A stretch of 31,555 bases of DNA, from the NCBI GenBank assembly GCA_946479475.1, contig CAMLGG010000029.1, positions 1 to 31,555 on the forward strand, given 5' to 3'. Made by a program: the position numbers and the translations under genes. Numbering within the stretch: position 1 is the first letter of the stretch; the number at the start of each line of letters is the position of its first letter. Origin of the DNA: an uncultured Ideonella sp. Lineage in GTDB: Bacteria; Pseudomonadota; Gammaproteobacteria; Burkholderiales; Burkholderiaceae. Shown here piece by piece: positions 23,231-30,333 of this stretch. The notes below the pieces were generated by a model that searched no databases, was not told the origin of the DNA, and worked only from the letters and a program-made list of their open reading frames with translations.

Positions 23231-24667
23231 ATGCGAAAGCAGCCGCTCGCAGGCGTCTTCATCTCCACGCTGTGCCTGGCCCTGGCCGGCCCGGCCAGCG
23301 CGGGAAGGATCAGCAAGGATCCGTTCACCAACACCGACAGCCAGCACGCCACGCAGGTCGAGCCCGACACCTTCGCCCACGGCTCGACGGTGGTCTCGGC
23401 CTTCCAGACCGGCCGCTTCTTCGACGGAGGCTCGTCCGACATAGGCTGGGCCACCTCGCTGGACGGCGGCGCCACCTGGGTGCACGGATTCCTGCCCTCG
23501 ATGACGGTCAACAGCGAGCCGCCCGGCCCCTACCAGCGGGCCTCCGACCCCGCCGTGGCCTACGACCAGAAGCACGACGTCTGGATGATCTCTTCGCTCG
23601 CGCTGAACGGCGGCACCGGCGTCGCCGTGCTGACCAGCCGGTCGACCGACGGCGGCCTCACCTGGGATGCCCCGGTGACCGTCTCCACCACCACCGGCTT
23701 CTACGACAAGAACTGGATCGCCTGCGACAACACGCCGGCCAGCCCGTACTACGGGCGCTGCTACACCACCTGGGACGAGGCCTTCAGCGGCGACCTGCTG
23801 CTCTCGAGCGTCTCGAAGGACGGCGGCAAGACCTGGGGCACCCCGAAGCCGACGATGGACAGCGCGGCCGGCCTGGGCGGCCAGCCGCTTGCGCAGCCCG
23901 GCGGCGACGTCATCGTGCCGACACTGAGCGCCTTCGCCGACGAGATCATCTCGTACCGCTCGACCAACGGCGGCAAGTCCTGGCAGGCCTCCGTGCCGAT
24001 CGCGACCATCAGCGACCACGGCGTGGCGGGCAACCTGCGAACGGAGCCTTTGCCTTCGGCCGAGATCGATGCCGCCGGCAAGGTCTACACCGTCTGGCAG
24101 GACTGCCGCTTCCGCTCCGGCTGCTCGTCCAACGACATCGTGATGAGCACCTCGACCGACGGCAAGACCTGGAGCTCGCCGGTGCGCATCCCGATCGACC
24201 CGGTCTCGAGCAAGGTCGACCACTTCATCCCTGGCATCGCGGTGGATCGCGCCACTTCCGGCAACACCGCCCGGCTCGCCCTCACCTACTACTTCTATCC
24301 CGACGCCAGCTGCAGCCAGGCCACCTGCGAGCTCTCGGTCGGCTTCGTGTCGTCCATCGACGGCGGCGCGCATTGGAGCTCGCCGCAGACGCTGGCCGGC
24401 CCGATGGTGCTGACCGACCTGGCGAACACCAGCCAGGGCTTCATGGTGGGCGACTACATCTCCACCTCGTTCTCCGGCGACGATGCGGTGACCGTGTACG
24501 CGGTGGCCAGGCCCAAGAAGGGCGGCAGCTTCCGCGAATCGATGCATTCGAGCGCGGTAGCCGTGACGACCCGGCAGGCGTATCCGCTGGCCGTCGCCGA
24601 CGATCCAGTGCTTTCGACGCAGGGCGACCGCAGCGCAAGGCCGCGCGAGCCGCTCGTCATCCCCTGA
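23231..24667 (+). CDS. Secreted sialidase-like six-Asp-box beta-propeller protein
   Basis: A 478-residue exported protein with a signal peptide (MRKQPLAGVFISTLCLALAG, cleavage near ASA-GR). GGAGG at 23221-23225 fixes the start. Six Asp-box (BNR) motifs are spaced through it: SLDGGATW (76), STDGGLTW (138), SKDGGKTW (195), STNGGKSW (244), STDGKTW (308) and SIDGGAHW (375), which fits a six-bladed sialidase-fold propeller. I cannot confirm the arginine triad and Tyr/Glu pair needed for a true sialidase, so glycosidase activity is not claimed. Several cysteines (C165, C177, C292, C298, C361, C366) suggest disulfides. Confidence 0.82.
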   Translation: MRKQPLAGVFISTLCLALAGPASAGRISKDPFTNTDSQHATQVEPDTFAHGSTVVSAFQTGRFFDGGSSDIGWATSLDGGATWVHGFLPSMTVNSEPPGPYQRASDPAVAYDQKHDVWMISSLALNGGTGVAVLTSRSTDGGLTWDAPVTVSTTTGFYDKNWIACDNTPASPYYGRCYTTWDEAFSGDLLLSSVSKDGGKTWGTPKPTMDSAAGLGGQPLAQPGGDVIVPTLSAFADEIISYRSTNGGKSWQASVPIATISDHGVAGNLRTEPLPSAEIDAAGKVYTVWQDCRFRSGCSSNDIVMSTSTDGKTWSSPVRIPIDPVSSKVDHFIPGIAVDRATSGNTARLALTYYFYPDASCSQATCELSVGFVSSIDGGAHWSSPQTLAGPMVLTDLANTSQGFMVGDYISTSFSGDDAVTVYAVARPKKGGSFRESMHSSAVAVTTRQAYPLAVADDPVLSTQGDRSARPREPLVIP

Positions 24668-24674
24668 CCCGGCA

Positions 24675-25259
24675 TCACGCCGCGGCCGGCCCCGGCGTGC
24701 GCGCCACGTTCATCAGCCAGCACACCATCGCGAAGTAGCCCACGAGCGTGAGCAGCTCGACGAGCGCGGGCTCGCCCCACCGGGCCAGGGCAGCGGCATA
24801 GGTTTGTTCCGCCAGGCGATGCCGGGCGACGAGTTCCTGCGCCACCGTGCGGGCCAGGGCGAGCTCGGCGCTCAGGCTGTCCGGCGACGGGCGGCCGGCG
24901 TCCAATGCGGCGAGCGCCTCGTCCGGCACGCCGGCAGCCTGGGCCAGCGGCAGGTGCATGTCCCATTCGAAGACATTGGACAGCTCCCGTGCGACCACGC
25001 AGATGGTCCACTCGCGCAAGGCCGCGTCCAGCGTGCCCTCGTAGCGCAGGACCTCGCCCACCCTGGCGGCCGCGCGCAGCAGCGGGGGCCGCTGGAGCAG
25101 CGGGCGGAAAGGGCCGTAGACCCCGCGGCGGGGGCCGTTGATCAGCTCCTCGGCGGCGCGCTGCTGGTCGGCATCCAGCGTGGCCGGCGGGCCGAGCCGC
25201 TCGGGCAGCCCGGCCTCGGGGAAGGTCCTCTTGGAAACCAGGGAGGGCGGGGTCTTCAT
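24675..25259 (-). CDS. Carboxymuconolactone decarboxylase/AhpD-like protein
   Basis: A 194-residue all-helical protein of the CMD superfamily. The core AALREWTICVVARELSNVFE, then WDMHLPLAQAAGVPDEAL, aligns with the AhpD/CMD motif region (E..IL.VAR....YEW..H...A...G). The CxxC redox pair of AhpD is absent, so peroxidase activity is unlikely and a decarboxylase or lactone-handling role is more plausible. Its ATG is three bases beyond the stop of the YbfB-type MFS gene, which makes the two co-translated. The substrate is unknown. Confidence 0.85.
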   Translation of the reverse strand: MKTPPSLVSKRTFPEAGLPERLGPPATLDADQQRAAEELINGPRRGVYGPFRPLLQRPPLLRAAARVGEVLRYEGTLDAALREWTICVVARELSNVFEWDMHLPLAQAAGVPDEALAALDAGRPSPDSLSAELALARTVAQELVARHRLAEQTYAAALARWGEPALVELLTLVGYFAMVCWLMNVARTPGPAAA

Positions 25260-25262
25260 CGT

Positions 25263-26468
25263 TCAAGCCTTCGACAAGTCGTTCGGGATGGGAGGACACG
25301 ATAGGGCCTCGGCGCGCCACAGCCACCCCGCCGTGGCCAGCAGCAACAAGGTCGCCGCGGCATGCGCCGAGGAAAGCGCGTGATCGCCGCCGATGGCTCG
25401 CACCAGCAGCGGCCCGGCGATCTGGCCGACCGCAAAGGCCACGGTCATGCGGGCCAGCAGCGGCGCGGGGTCCGACGGCCGGCGCTCGCGCGCCAGCTGA
25501 AGCCCTGCCATGGTCGCGACCATGAAGGTCCCGCCCACCAGGACGGCTGAGGCGGCCAACGACCACAGCGACCGGCTGGCCAGGGGCATCGCCGTGCCCA
25601 GCGCCATCGTGCCCTGCGCCAGCGCCCACATCCGGCGGCGCGGCCAGGCGGACAGCCACCGCGCGGCGCCGGCGACGGTGAGGGCCGCCGCCAGCCCGAA
25701 CAGCGGCCAGGTGAGTCCGAACACCAGCGGATCCTCGACCTGTTGCCGCGCCATCGCGGGCAGGAAGGTCGCCGGAACGATGTAGCCGAAGCCGAAGGCA
25801 CCGTAGCAGAACACGAGGCCGGCGGATGCGGCGGGCGGCGGCCGCGGGGCCGCCTGAACTGCCGGCTGTGCCATGGCCGGCTCGGGAATGCGGCGCAGTC
25901 TGCCGGCGATGGCGGCCCAGCCGGCCGCGGCGATCAGCCCCAGCTCCAGCCACAACCGGGCCGAACCCTGCCCCCCGCCCACCCAGGCCAGCAGGCCCAC
26001 CACCGCGATGCCCAGGCCCACCCCGGTGTATAGCCACGACCCGAGGCCCGCCCGCTGCTGCCGGGCCAGCGCACCCAGGCCCCAGCTGCTCGTGCTCACC
26101 AGCACCCACGCGCTGGACATCCCGGCTGCCGCCCGAAGCGCGGCGCCCACCGCGGGCGGCAGCGCCGTGCCGATCCAGCCGACGGCCAGCGTCGTGGCCG
26201 CCACGCCGGCCAGGCCCCATCGAAGGCAGCGCAGCGGCGCGCGTGCGAAGCGCCCGGCCGTGAGCGCGCCCGCGAGGTAGCCGAGGTAATTGGCCGCGGC
26301 CCATTCGGCGCCCGACGCTGCATCGAGCGTCCCGTCGCGGAGCATCAACGGCAGCAGCGGGGTGAAGGCAAAGCGGCCGATGCCCATGGCCACCGCCAGG
26401 GCGGCGATGCCGCAGGCCACGACCACGGCGGTCGATGGCTCGTTCCGTTCGGCAGGGGCAGGGCTCAT
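25263..26468 (-). CDS. YbfB/YjiJ-type MFS transporter
   Basis: A 401-residue inner-membrane protein with about twelve helices. The subgroup marks are AVAMGIGRFAFTPLLPLM near the N-terminus, EWAAANYLGYLAGALTAG, and FCYGAFGFGYIVPATFLPAM after the central loop. I start at the ATG at 26468 (MSPAPAERNE). An ATG eight codons upstream (26492) is possible but would reach close to the operator-like palindrome at 26504. A divergent LysR gene begins 64 bp away and probably controls this gene and the downstream CMD-like gene. The substrate is not known. Confidence 0.85.
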   Translation of the reverse strand: MSPAPAERNEPSTAVVVACGIAALAVAMGIGRFAFTPLLPLMLRDGTLDAASGAEWAAANYLGYLAGALTAGRFARAPLRCLRWGLAGVAATTLAVGWIGTALPPAVGAALRAAAGMSSAWVLVSTSSWGLGALARQQRAGLGSWLYTGVGLGIAVVGLLAWVGGGQGSARLWLELGLIAAAGWAAIAGRLRRIPEPAMAQPAVQAAPRPPPAASAGLVFCYGAFGFGYIVPATFLPAMARQQVEDPLVFGLTWPLFGLAAALTVAGAARWLSAWPRRRMWALAQGTMALGTAMPLASRSLWSLAASAVLVGGTFMVATMAGLQLARERRPSDPAPLLARMTVAFAVGQIAGPLLVRAIGGDHALSSAHAAATLLLLATAGWLWRAEALSCPPIPNDLSKA

Positions 26469-26503
26469 GCCGCGATTGGACTCCGTTTCCATTCGCTCGA
26501 ATA

Positions 26504-26515
26504 CTGAATTTTCAG
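26504..26515. promoter_or_regulatory. Candidate LysR operator (CTGAA-TT-TTCAG)
   Basis: CTGAA and TTCAG are inverse complements two bases apart, in a locally AT-rich patch between the divergent MFS and LysR genes. The position and dyad fit an autoregulatory LysR site that would also serve the MFS promoter. It is short, so the chance of coincidence is real. Confidence 0.35.
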
Positions 26516-26532
26516 GACATACACTTCCCGCC

Positions 26533-27423
26533 ATGAGAACAATGGACCTGGATGACCTGCACATCTTCCGCAGCGTGGTGCGCGAGGGTGGCGTGGTCCG
26601 CGCCGCGGCGCGGCTGAACCGCGTGCCCTCCAACGTCACCACCCGCATCAAGCAGTTCGAGGAGCGGCTGGGCGTCGGCCTGTTCCGTCGCCAGGGCCGC
26701 GGCCTGGCCCTCACCGAGGCCGGTCGCACCCTGCTCGGCCACGCCGAGCGCCTGTTGCAGATGGCCGAGCAGGCCGAGCAGGAGCTGCGCAGCGGCGCCG
26801 TGCGCGGCTCGCTGCGGCTCGGGTCCCTCGAGAGCGCCGCGGGCGCGCGCCTGCCGCCCATCCTTTCGGCCTTCCACCAGCAGTACCCCGAGGTGTCGAT
26901 CGAGCTGCGCACGGGCACCACGCAGAGCCTGTTGCAGCGCCTGGAGCGCTTCGAGATCGAGGCGGCCTTCGTCTCCGAGCCCTTCGACCACGCCGGCCTC
27001 TCGAGCCGGCCGGCGTTCGAGGAGGAGCTGGTGCTCATCAGCGCCAAGGGCACTCGCCGCCTGCGCCGCCCGGCCGACCTCGCGGGCCGGACCCTGCTCG
27101 CCTTCCCTCACGGGTGCTCCTACCGCCGGCGCCTGGTGGAATGGATGGCCGAGGGCCGGACGCCGGCCGGCCGCGTGATGGACCTGGGCTCCTACCACGC
27201 CATCGTCGCCTGCGTGGCGGCAGGCACCGGCGTCGCGATCGTGCCTGCCGAGATGCTGGACCAGGCGGTGCTGTCCGGCGAAGTCGAGCGCCATCCCCTG
27301 CCCGCGAGGCTGAGGGTCAATCGCACGCACCTCGTCTGGTCGGGCGAGGCCAGTGCGCCGCTGCAGGCGCTGCTCGAACTGCTGGGCGAGGGCCGATCCA
27401 TCGAGCGCCGGCAGAACCGATGA
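26533..27423 (+). CDS. LysR-family transcriptional regulator
   Basis: A 296-residue regulator of normal length. The HTH is at residues 4-63 (MDLDDLHIFRSVVREGGVVR, then AARLNRVPSNVTTRIKQFEE and RLGVGLFRRQGRGLALTEAG). The effector domain follows from about 90 (GSLRLGSLESAAGARLPPIL, then LRTGTTQSLLQRLERFEIEA). The frame is open far upstream, but the HTH must be N-terminal, which places the start at the ATG at 26533 or at 26542. It diverges from the YbfB-type MFS/CMD operon, a pairing seen often for this MFS subgroup, and most likely activates or represses it. Confidence 0.92.
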   Translation: MRTMDLDDLHIFRSVVREGGVVRAAARLNRVPSNVTTRIKQFEERLGVGLFRRQGRGLALTEAGRTLLGHAERLLQMAEQAEQELRSGAVRGSLRLGSLESAAGARLPPILSAFHQQYPEVSIELRTGTTQSLLQRLERFEIEAAFVSEPFDHAGLSSRPAFEEELVLISAKGTRRLRRPADLAGRTLLAFPHGCSYRRRLVEWMAEGRTPAGRVMDLGSYHAIVACVAAGTGVAIVPAEMLDQAVLSGEVERHPLPARLRVNRTHLVWSGEASAPLQALLELLGEGRSIERRQNR

Positions 27424-27425
27424 GT

Positions 27426-27440
27426 GCGGGGGTCCCCCGC
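27426..27440 (+). terminator. GC hairpin after the LysR gene
   Basis: GCGGGGG-T-CCCCCGC is a perfect inverted repeat directly after the LysR stop. With a 3-base loop it gives a 6-bp all-GC stem. No U-tract follows. Confidence 0.4.
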
Positions 27441-27454
27441 GCCGCTGGGTCGCC

Positions 27455-27468
27455 ATGCCCGAAGGCAT
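27455..27468 (-). terminator. UUCG-tetraloop hairpin after the cupin gene
   Basis: On the minus strand ATGCC-TTCG-GGCAT forms a 5-bp stem closed by a C(UUCG)G tetraloop, the very stable loop often seen in terminators. It lies 25 bases past the cupin stop and faces the LysR hairpin, so the convergent pair appears to have one stop signal per strand. Confidence 0.4.
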
Positions 27469-27492
27469 CGAGCACGTCGGCTGACGGCCTCG

Positions 27493-27948
27493 TCACTCGA
27501 TCAGCGCGTCGGCGTCCGTCCCGGAGGCTTCGCACCAGCGCCGCCAGTCGGCGATCCGGTCCGCGGTGGTGATCCGGCGCGTGACGCCGCCGTGCTCGTC
27601 CAGGTACTCGACCGCCCCCATCACGACCACGTAGACCACCAGCGGCTCGTCGCCGATCGCCTCCCACCAGTCGACGTTGCCAGCCGACTCGTGCACGTAA
27701 TCGCCCGGCCCCGCGACCTCGCCGGTGCACAGTCGCCGCTGGCCCCGCAGGTTGTAGGCGTGGACCTCACCCGTATGCCGGTGCCAACCCAGCTTGACGC
27801 CCGGCTCCAGGCGCATCAGCTCGACCCAGCCTCGCCCCTCGGACAGGAACCGCAGGGGCCGCGACCACTTGCCCGGGCCTTCGGGGATCCAGGGCCCCTG
27901 CTCGTCCAGCGCGGCCGCGGGGATCAGGTTCTGTCGGGTGCGGATCAT
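27493..27948 (-). CDS. Cupin-domain protein (dihydroxyacetophenone-dioxygenase-like)
   Basis: A 151-residue single-cupin protein. The metal-binding first motif is GWHRHTGEVHAYNLRG, with H56, H58 and H63 as candidate ligands plus E61; the second motif is PGDYVHESAG, with H86. The neighbouring sequence DWWEAIGDEPLVVYVVVMGA resembles the 2,4'-dihydroxyacetophenone dioxygenase and ChrR-like cupin group. Enzymatic dioxygenase activity is possible but not shown. AGGA lies a few bases ahead of the ATG. It diverges from the small gene at 28081 across a 132-bp gap with an inverted repeat. Confidence 0.82.
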   Translation of the reverse strand: MIRTRQNLIPAAALDEQGPWIPEGPGKWSRPLRFLSEGRGWVELMRLEPGVKLGWHRHTGEVHAYNLRGQRRLCTGEVAGPGDYVHESAGNVDWWEAIGDEPLVVYVVVMGAVEYLDEHGGVTRRITTADRIADWRRWCEASGTDADALIE

Positions 27949-27993
27949 GGGCTTTTCCTCGGAGGTGGGACAGGCTCGATCCTAGGCACCCGC

Positions 27994-28012
27994 TGGATCC
28001 CTTCCGGATCCA
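27994..28012. promoter_or_regulatory. Perfect inverted repeat TGGATCC-N5-GGATCCA
   Basis: Seven-base arms separated by CTTCC lie between the divergent cupin gene (start 27948) and the small gene (start 28081). The symmetric form and divergent location suggest a regulator-binding site. A further TTTGGATGGA half-site-like string follows at 28023. No regulator gene is adjacent. Confidence 0.4.
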
Positions 28013-28080
28013 CTTCTGCACATTTGGATGGAGCCAGTTCCGCGACCGACAATGCGCCATCGCCCCTGCGGAGAACAAGA

Positions 28081-28317
28081 GTGAAGACCTACGACATCGA
28101 AGTGCTGAGACTCAAGTCGGCCCGGCATGACCGCGGCCTGATCGAGCTGGGCGTCGACGTGCAGGTGCAGCCGCGCCCGGCGAGGGACGATCAGGCCGGC
28201 AGCAGCATCGTGAGCCTGCCGGTGGAGCACGCGCGCACGCTGCTCATCCTGCTGAAGCAACAGCTGGCCGAGCTGGACAAGCTTCAGCCTCGCAGCCGGC
28301 GCTCCGGACGGGCCTGA
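28081..28317 (+). CDS. Small conserved-looking protein, unknown function
   Basis: A 78-residue protein starting at GTG (28081) with GGAG at 28070-28073 ahead of it. It reads MKTYDIEVLRLKSARHDRGL, then IELGVDVQVQPRPARDDQAG, SSIVSLPVEHARTLLILLKQ and QLAELDKLQPRSRRSGRA. The balanced composition, an amphipathic C-terminal helix and the good start mark it as a real gene rather than a chance frame. The frame is open far upstream but not protein-like there. No signal peptide, membrane helix or known motif is seen. It lies between the divergent cupin and the convergent kinase. Confidence 0.65.
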   Translation: MKTYDIEVLRLKSARHDRGLIELGVDVQVQPRPARDDQAGSSIVSLPVEHARTLLILLKQQLAELDKLQPRSRRSGRA

Positions 28318-28332
28318 TCACCCTGCCCCCCG

Positions 28333-28346
28333 GGAGGCGGCCCTCC
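28333..28346. terminator. Hairpin between the convergent small gene and kinase
   Basis: GGAGG-CGGC-CCTCC gives a 5-bp stem with a 4-base loop inside the 43-bp gap between the stops at 28317 and 28361. No U-run is present on either side. It is a possible bidirectional terminator. Confidence 0.33.
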
Positions 28347-28360
28347 GGCCAGGCCCCCGG

Positions 28361-29563
28361 CTAGGCCGCCAGGAGCTGGACAGCCTCGTCCGACTGGACA
28401 GGTGCCGCGCACTCCGCGCCGACGCCGAGGTCGATCTCGAAACGGAACCGGTTGCCGGCCCCCGGCTCGGCGCGCGCGTGGATGTCCCCGCCCATCAGGC
28501 GAACGAGCTGGCGGCAGATCGCCAGGCCCAGCCCGGTGCCCTGGCTGCGGCGCGTGGCATCGCCGACCTGCTCGAAGGGCCGGAACAGGCGGGCGATCTG
28601 GGCTTCGCTCAAGGCCTCGCCGCTGTCGGCCACCTCGAAGGCGAGACGTGTCGGCGAAGGCGCCCAGACCCGCAGCACCACCTCGCCGGCGGGGGTGAAC
28701 TTCACCGCGTTGTCGAGCAGGTTCAGCAGCACCTGGCGCAGGCGGCGCTCGTCGGCGCGGATCACGGCGGGCACCTCGGGCGCGACCTCGCAGCGCAGCT
28801 GCAGCCCGGGCTTCAGCTGGGCCCGCACGCCGACGATGTCCAGCGGCACGCGCACCGAGTCGCGCAGGCGGAACTCGGTCGGGCAGAGCTCGAAGCGGCC
28901 CGACTCGATCTTGGCCATGTCGAGGATCTCGTTGATCAGCGCCAGCAGGTGCTCGCCGCTGTGGCGGATCGTCTCCACCCCGCGCCGCTGGGCCTCGTTC
29001 AGGCCCTGGTCGGCCTGCAGCAGCTGCGCGAAGCCGAGGATGCCGGCCAGCGGCGTGCGCAGGTCATGGCTGATGGTGGCCAGGAAGCGGCTCTTGGCCT
29101 GGCTGGCCAGCTCGGCGCGCAGCCGCGCGGCCTCCAGCTGGCGGCCGGCTTCGCGCAGCGCGTCGTCCGCCTGCGCGCGGCCGTGGGCGTAGCGGATGGC
29201 GCGCGCCAGGCCGGCGGCGTCGACCTGGCCCTTGATGAGGTAATCCTGGGCCCCCGCCTGCAGGGCCTGGACGGCCACGTCCTCGTCGCTCAGGCCGCTC
29301 AGCACGATCAGCGTCGGCGTGCGCTGCGATTGAGCGAAGAGGTCGCGGACCGTGTGGATGCCCCAGCTGCCCGGCAGGCCCAGGTCGAGCAGCACGACGT
29401 CAATCCCGCCGGCCTGCAGGCGCTCGATCCCGGCGCGCAGCTCGGGGATCCACTCCAGCCGGTAGGGCCGCCCGTCGATGGGCGCCGTGGCCAGCATCTC
29501 GCGGATCAGCCGCGCGTCGGCCGGATCGTCCTCGATCAACAGGATCGTCTGCTGGGCTTGCAT
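28361..29563 (-). CDS. Receiver-histidine kinase hybrid (soluble)
   Basis: A 400-residue cytoplasmic protein. An N-terminal receiver spans 5-125 (EDD at 11-13, phosphoacceptor D60 in VVLLDLGLPG, K111). A short coiled-coil region leads to HisKA with H166 in ATISHDLRTPLAGILGF. The HATPase has the N-box LNLLDNAVKF and GTGLGLAICRQLVRLMGG. The G1 box reads ADSGEALSEA where DxGxGI is normal, so the second glycine is Ala; ATP binding may be altered. No transmembrane or PAS domain is present, so input comes through phosphorylation of the receiver. The gene follows an Rcp1-type receiver gene by 37 bp, forming an operon. Its kinase core closely resembles that of the 1874-3685 protein. Confidence 0.9.
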   Translation of the reverse strand: MQAQQTILLIEDDPADARLIREMLATAPIDGRPYRLEWIPELRAGIERLQAGGIDVVLLDLGLPGSWGIHTVRDLFAQSQRTPTLIVLSGLSDEDVAVQALQAGAQDYLIKGQVDAAGLARAIRYAHGRAQADDALREAGRQLEAARLRAELASQAKSRFLATISHDLRTPLAGILGFAQLLQADQGLNEAQRRGVETIRHSGEHLLALINEILDMAKIESGRFELCPTEFRLRDSVRVPLDIVGVRAQLKPGLQLRCEVAPEVPAVIRADERRLRQVLLNLLDNAVKFTPAGEVVLRVWAPSPTRLAFEVADSGEALSEAQIARLFRPFEQVGDATRRSQGTGLGLAICRQLVRLMGGDIHARAEPGAGNRFRFEIDLGVGAECAAPVQSDEAVQLLAA

Positions 29564-29583
29564 GGCGGGACCCTTTCCTTTCA

Positions 29584-29598
29584 GCCCCGCTGCGGGGC
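29584..29598 (-). promoter_or_regulatory. Intercistronic hairpin between receiver and kinase genes
   Basis: GCCCCGC-A-GCGGGGC (minus strand) is a perfect 7-base inverted repeat; as RNA it folds into a 6-bp stem with a 3-base loop. It starts two bases after the receiver-gene stop and precedes AGGAAAGG, the kinase ribosome site. It may protect the upstream message end or lower kinase output relative to the receiver. Confidence 0.4.
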
Positions 29599-29600
29599 GA

Positions 29601-30044
29601 TCAAGTGGGAGGCGGCAAGGTGACCACGGTCAGCCAGAACTGCTCTATCGCCTGCACGATGCGGTTGAACTGATGCAGGTCGACCGGCTTGGTCACGTAG
29701 CAGTTGGCGTTGAGGTGATAGGCGCGAAGCACGTCCTCTTCCGCCTGCGAGGTGGTCAGCACGACCACCGGGATGACCTTGAGCGAGGGATCGCCCTTGA
29801 CGATGGCCAGCACCTCGCGGCCATCCATGCGGGGCAGGTTCAGGTCGAGCAGGATCAGGTCGGGCCGGTGCGCCGACTCGTAGGGCGGCCGCCGGTAGAG
29901 GTAGTCCAGCGCCGCGACGCCATCTTCCACCACGTGGACGCGCGCCCAGACCTTGGCCCCCTTGAGCGCCTCCTGCGTCAGACGCACGTCGCCCGGGTTG
30001 TCCTCGACCATGAGGATCTCGATCGCCCGCGGGGAACCATCCAT
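29601..30044 (-). CDS. Rcp1-type single-domain response regulator
   Basis: A 147-residue receiver without output domain. Motifs are [20 protein letters not shown] (acidic pair E/D), phosphoacceptor in [31 protein letters not shown] (switch Thr) and [13 protein letters not shown] (conserved Lys). The extended loop [15 protein letters not shown] is typical of the Rcp1 family, partners of phytochrome and other hybrid kinases. I start at the ATG at 30044, six bases after an AGGAGG at 30051-30056; the in-frame GTG at 30050 directly abuts that site and is less likely. It probably exchanges phosphate with the downstream receiver-kinase. Confidence 0.92.
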   Translation of the reverse strand: MDGSPRAIEILMVEDNPGDVRLTQEALKGAKVWARVHVVEDGVAALDYLYRRPPYESAHRPDLILLDLNLPRMDGREVLAIVKGDPSLKVIPVVVLTTSQAEEDVLRAYHLNANCYVTKPVDLHQFNRIVQAIEQFWLTVVTLPPPT

Positions 30045-30050
30045 CGCCAC

Positions 30051-30056
30051 CCTCCT
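30051..30056 (-). promoter_or_regulatory. Start-deciding AGGAGG ribosome site
   Basis: A full AGGAGG on the minus strand six bases before the ATG at 30044 selects that ATG over the GTG at 30050. Confidence 0.7.
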
Positions 30057-30173
30057 GAGAACACCACTGGCCGGCGTTGTCCGTCCGACTGTAGTGGCGC
30101 GACCCCGCGGTGCCCAGCCGTGGCATACCCGACCGCGGCCTCCGGGAGCGAAGGCTGGACAGAGGACTGAAAC

Positions 30174-30240
30174 CGATCAGGTTGATCATAGGCCCTCGAG
30201 ATTTGCCGATCTAATGATCAGTAATTCTAGTGATTGATCA
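30174..30240. promoter_or_regulatory. Cluster of TGATCA palindromes upstream of the chemoreceptor
   Basis: TGATCA occurs at 30183-30188, 30215-30220 and 30235-30240. CGATCA at 30174 and a further GATC at 30208 lie nearby, all in an AT-rich island of otherwise GC-rich DNA. The last two copies are 20 bp apart and the first two 32 bp apart, about two and three helical turns. The cluster lies about 95 bp before the chemoreceptor start in the divergent gap with the receiver gene. It looks like a promoter/operator region, but no clear -35/-10 pair could be assigned. Confidence 0.4.
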
Positions 30241-30267
30241 GAACTGAGTCAACGGAAACTTCGCACG

Positions 30268-30314
30268 TCCGGCCTGGGATTCGCCGGATACCGGGTTGGC
30301 CGGTGTCGGCCAAC
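30268..30314 (+). promoter_or_regulatory. Two tandem stem-loops in the chemoreceptor leader
   Basis: The first stem is TCCGGC (30268-30273) with GCCGGA (30283-30288) and a 9-base loop. The second is GTTGGCC (30295-30301) with GGCCAAC (30308-30314) and a 6-base loop. Both arm pairs are perfect. The second ends 9 bases before GGAG at 30323-30326, the ribosome site of the chemoreceptor gene. No known riboswitch consensus was recognised. Confidence 0.4.
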
Positions 30315-30333
30315 GGGAACCTGGAGTACCCGA

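Noticed and set aside
30241..30333. Cyclic di-GMP (GEMM) riboswitch before the chemoreceptor
   Set aside because: There are two stem-loops, but the GAAA tetraloop, its receptor and the conserved core bases of GEMM are not present.
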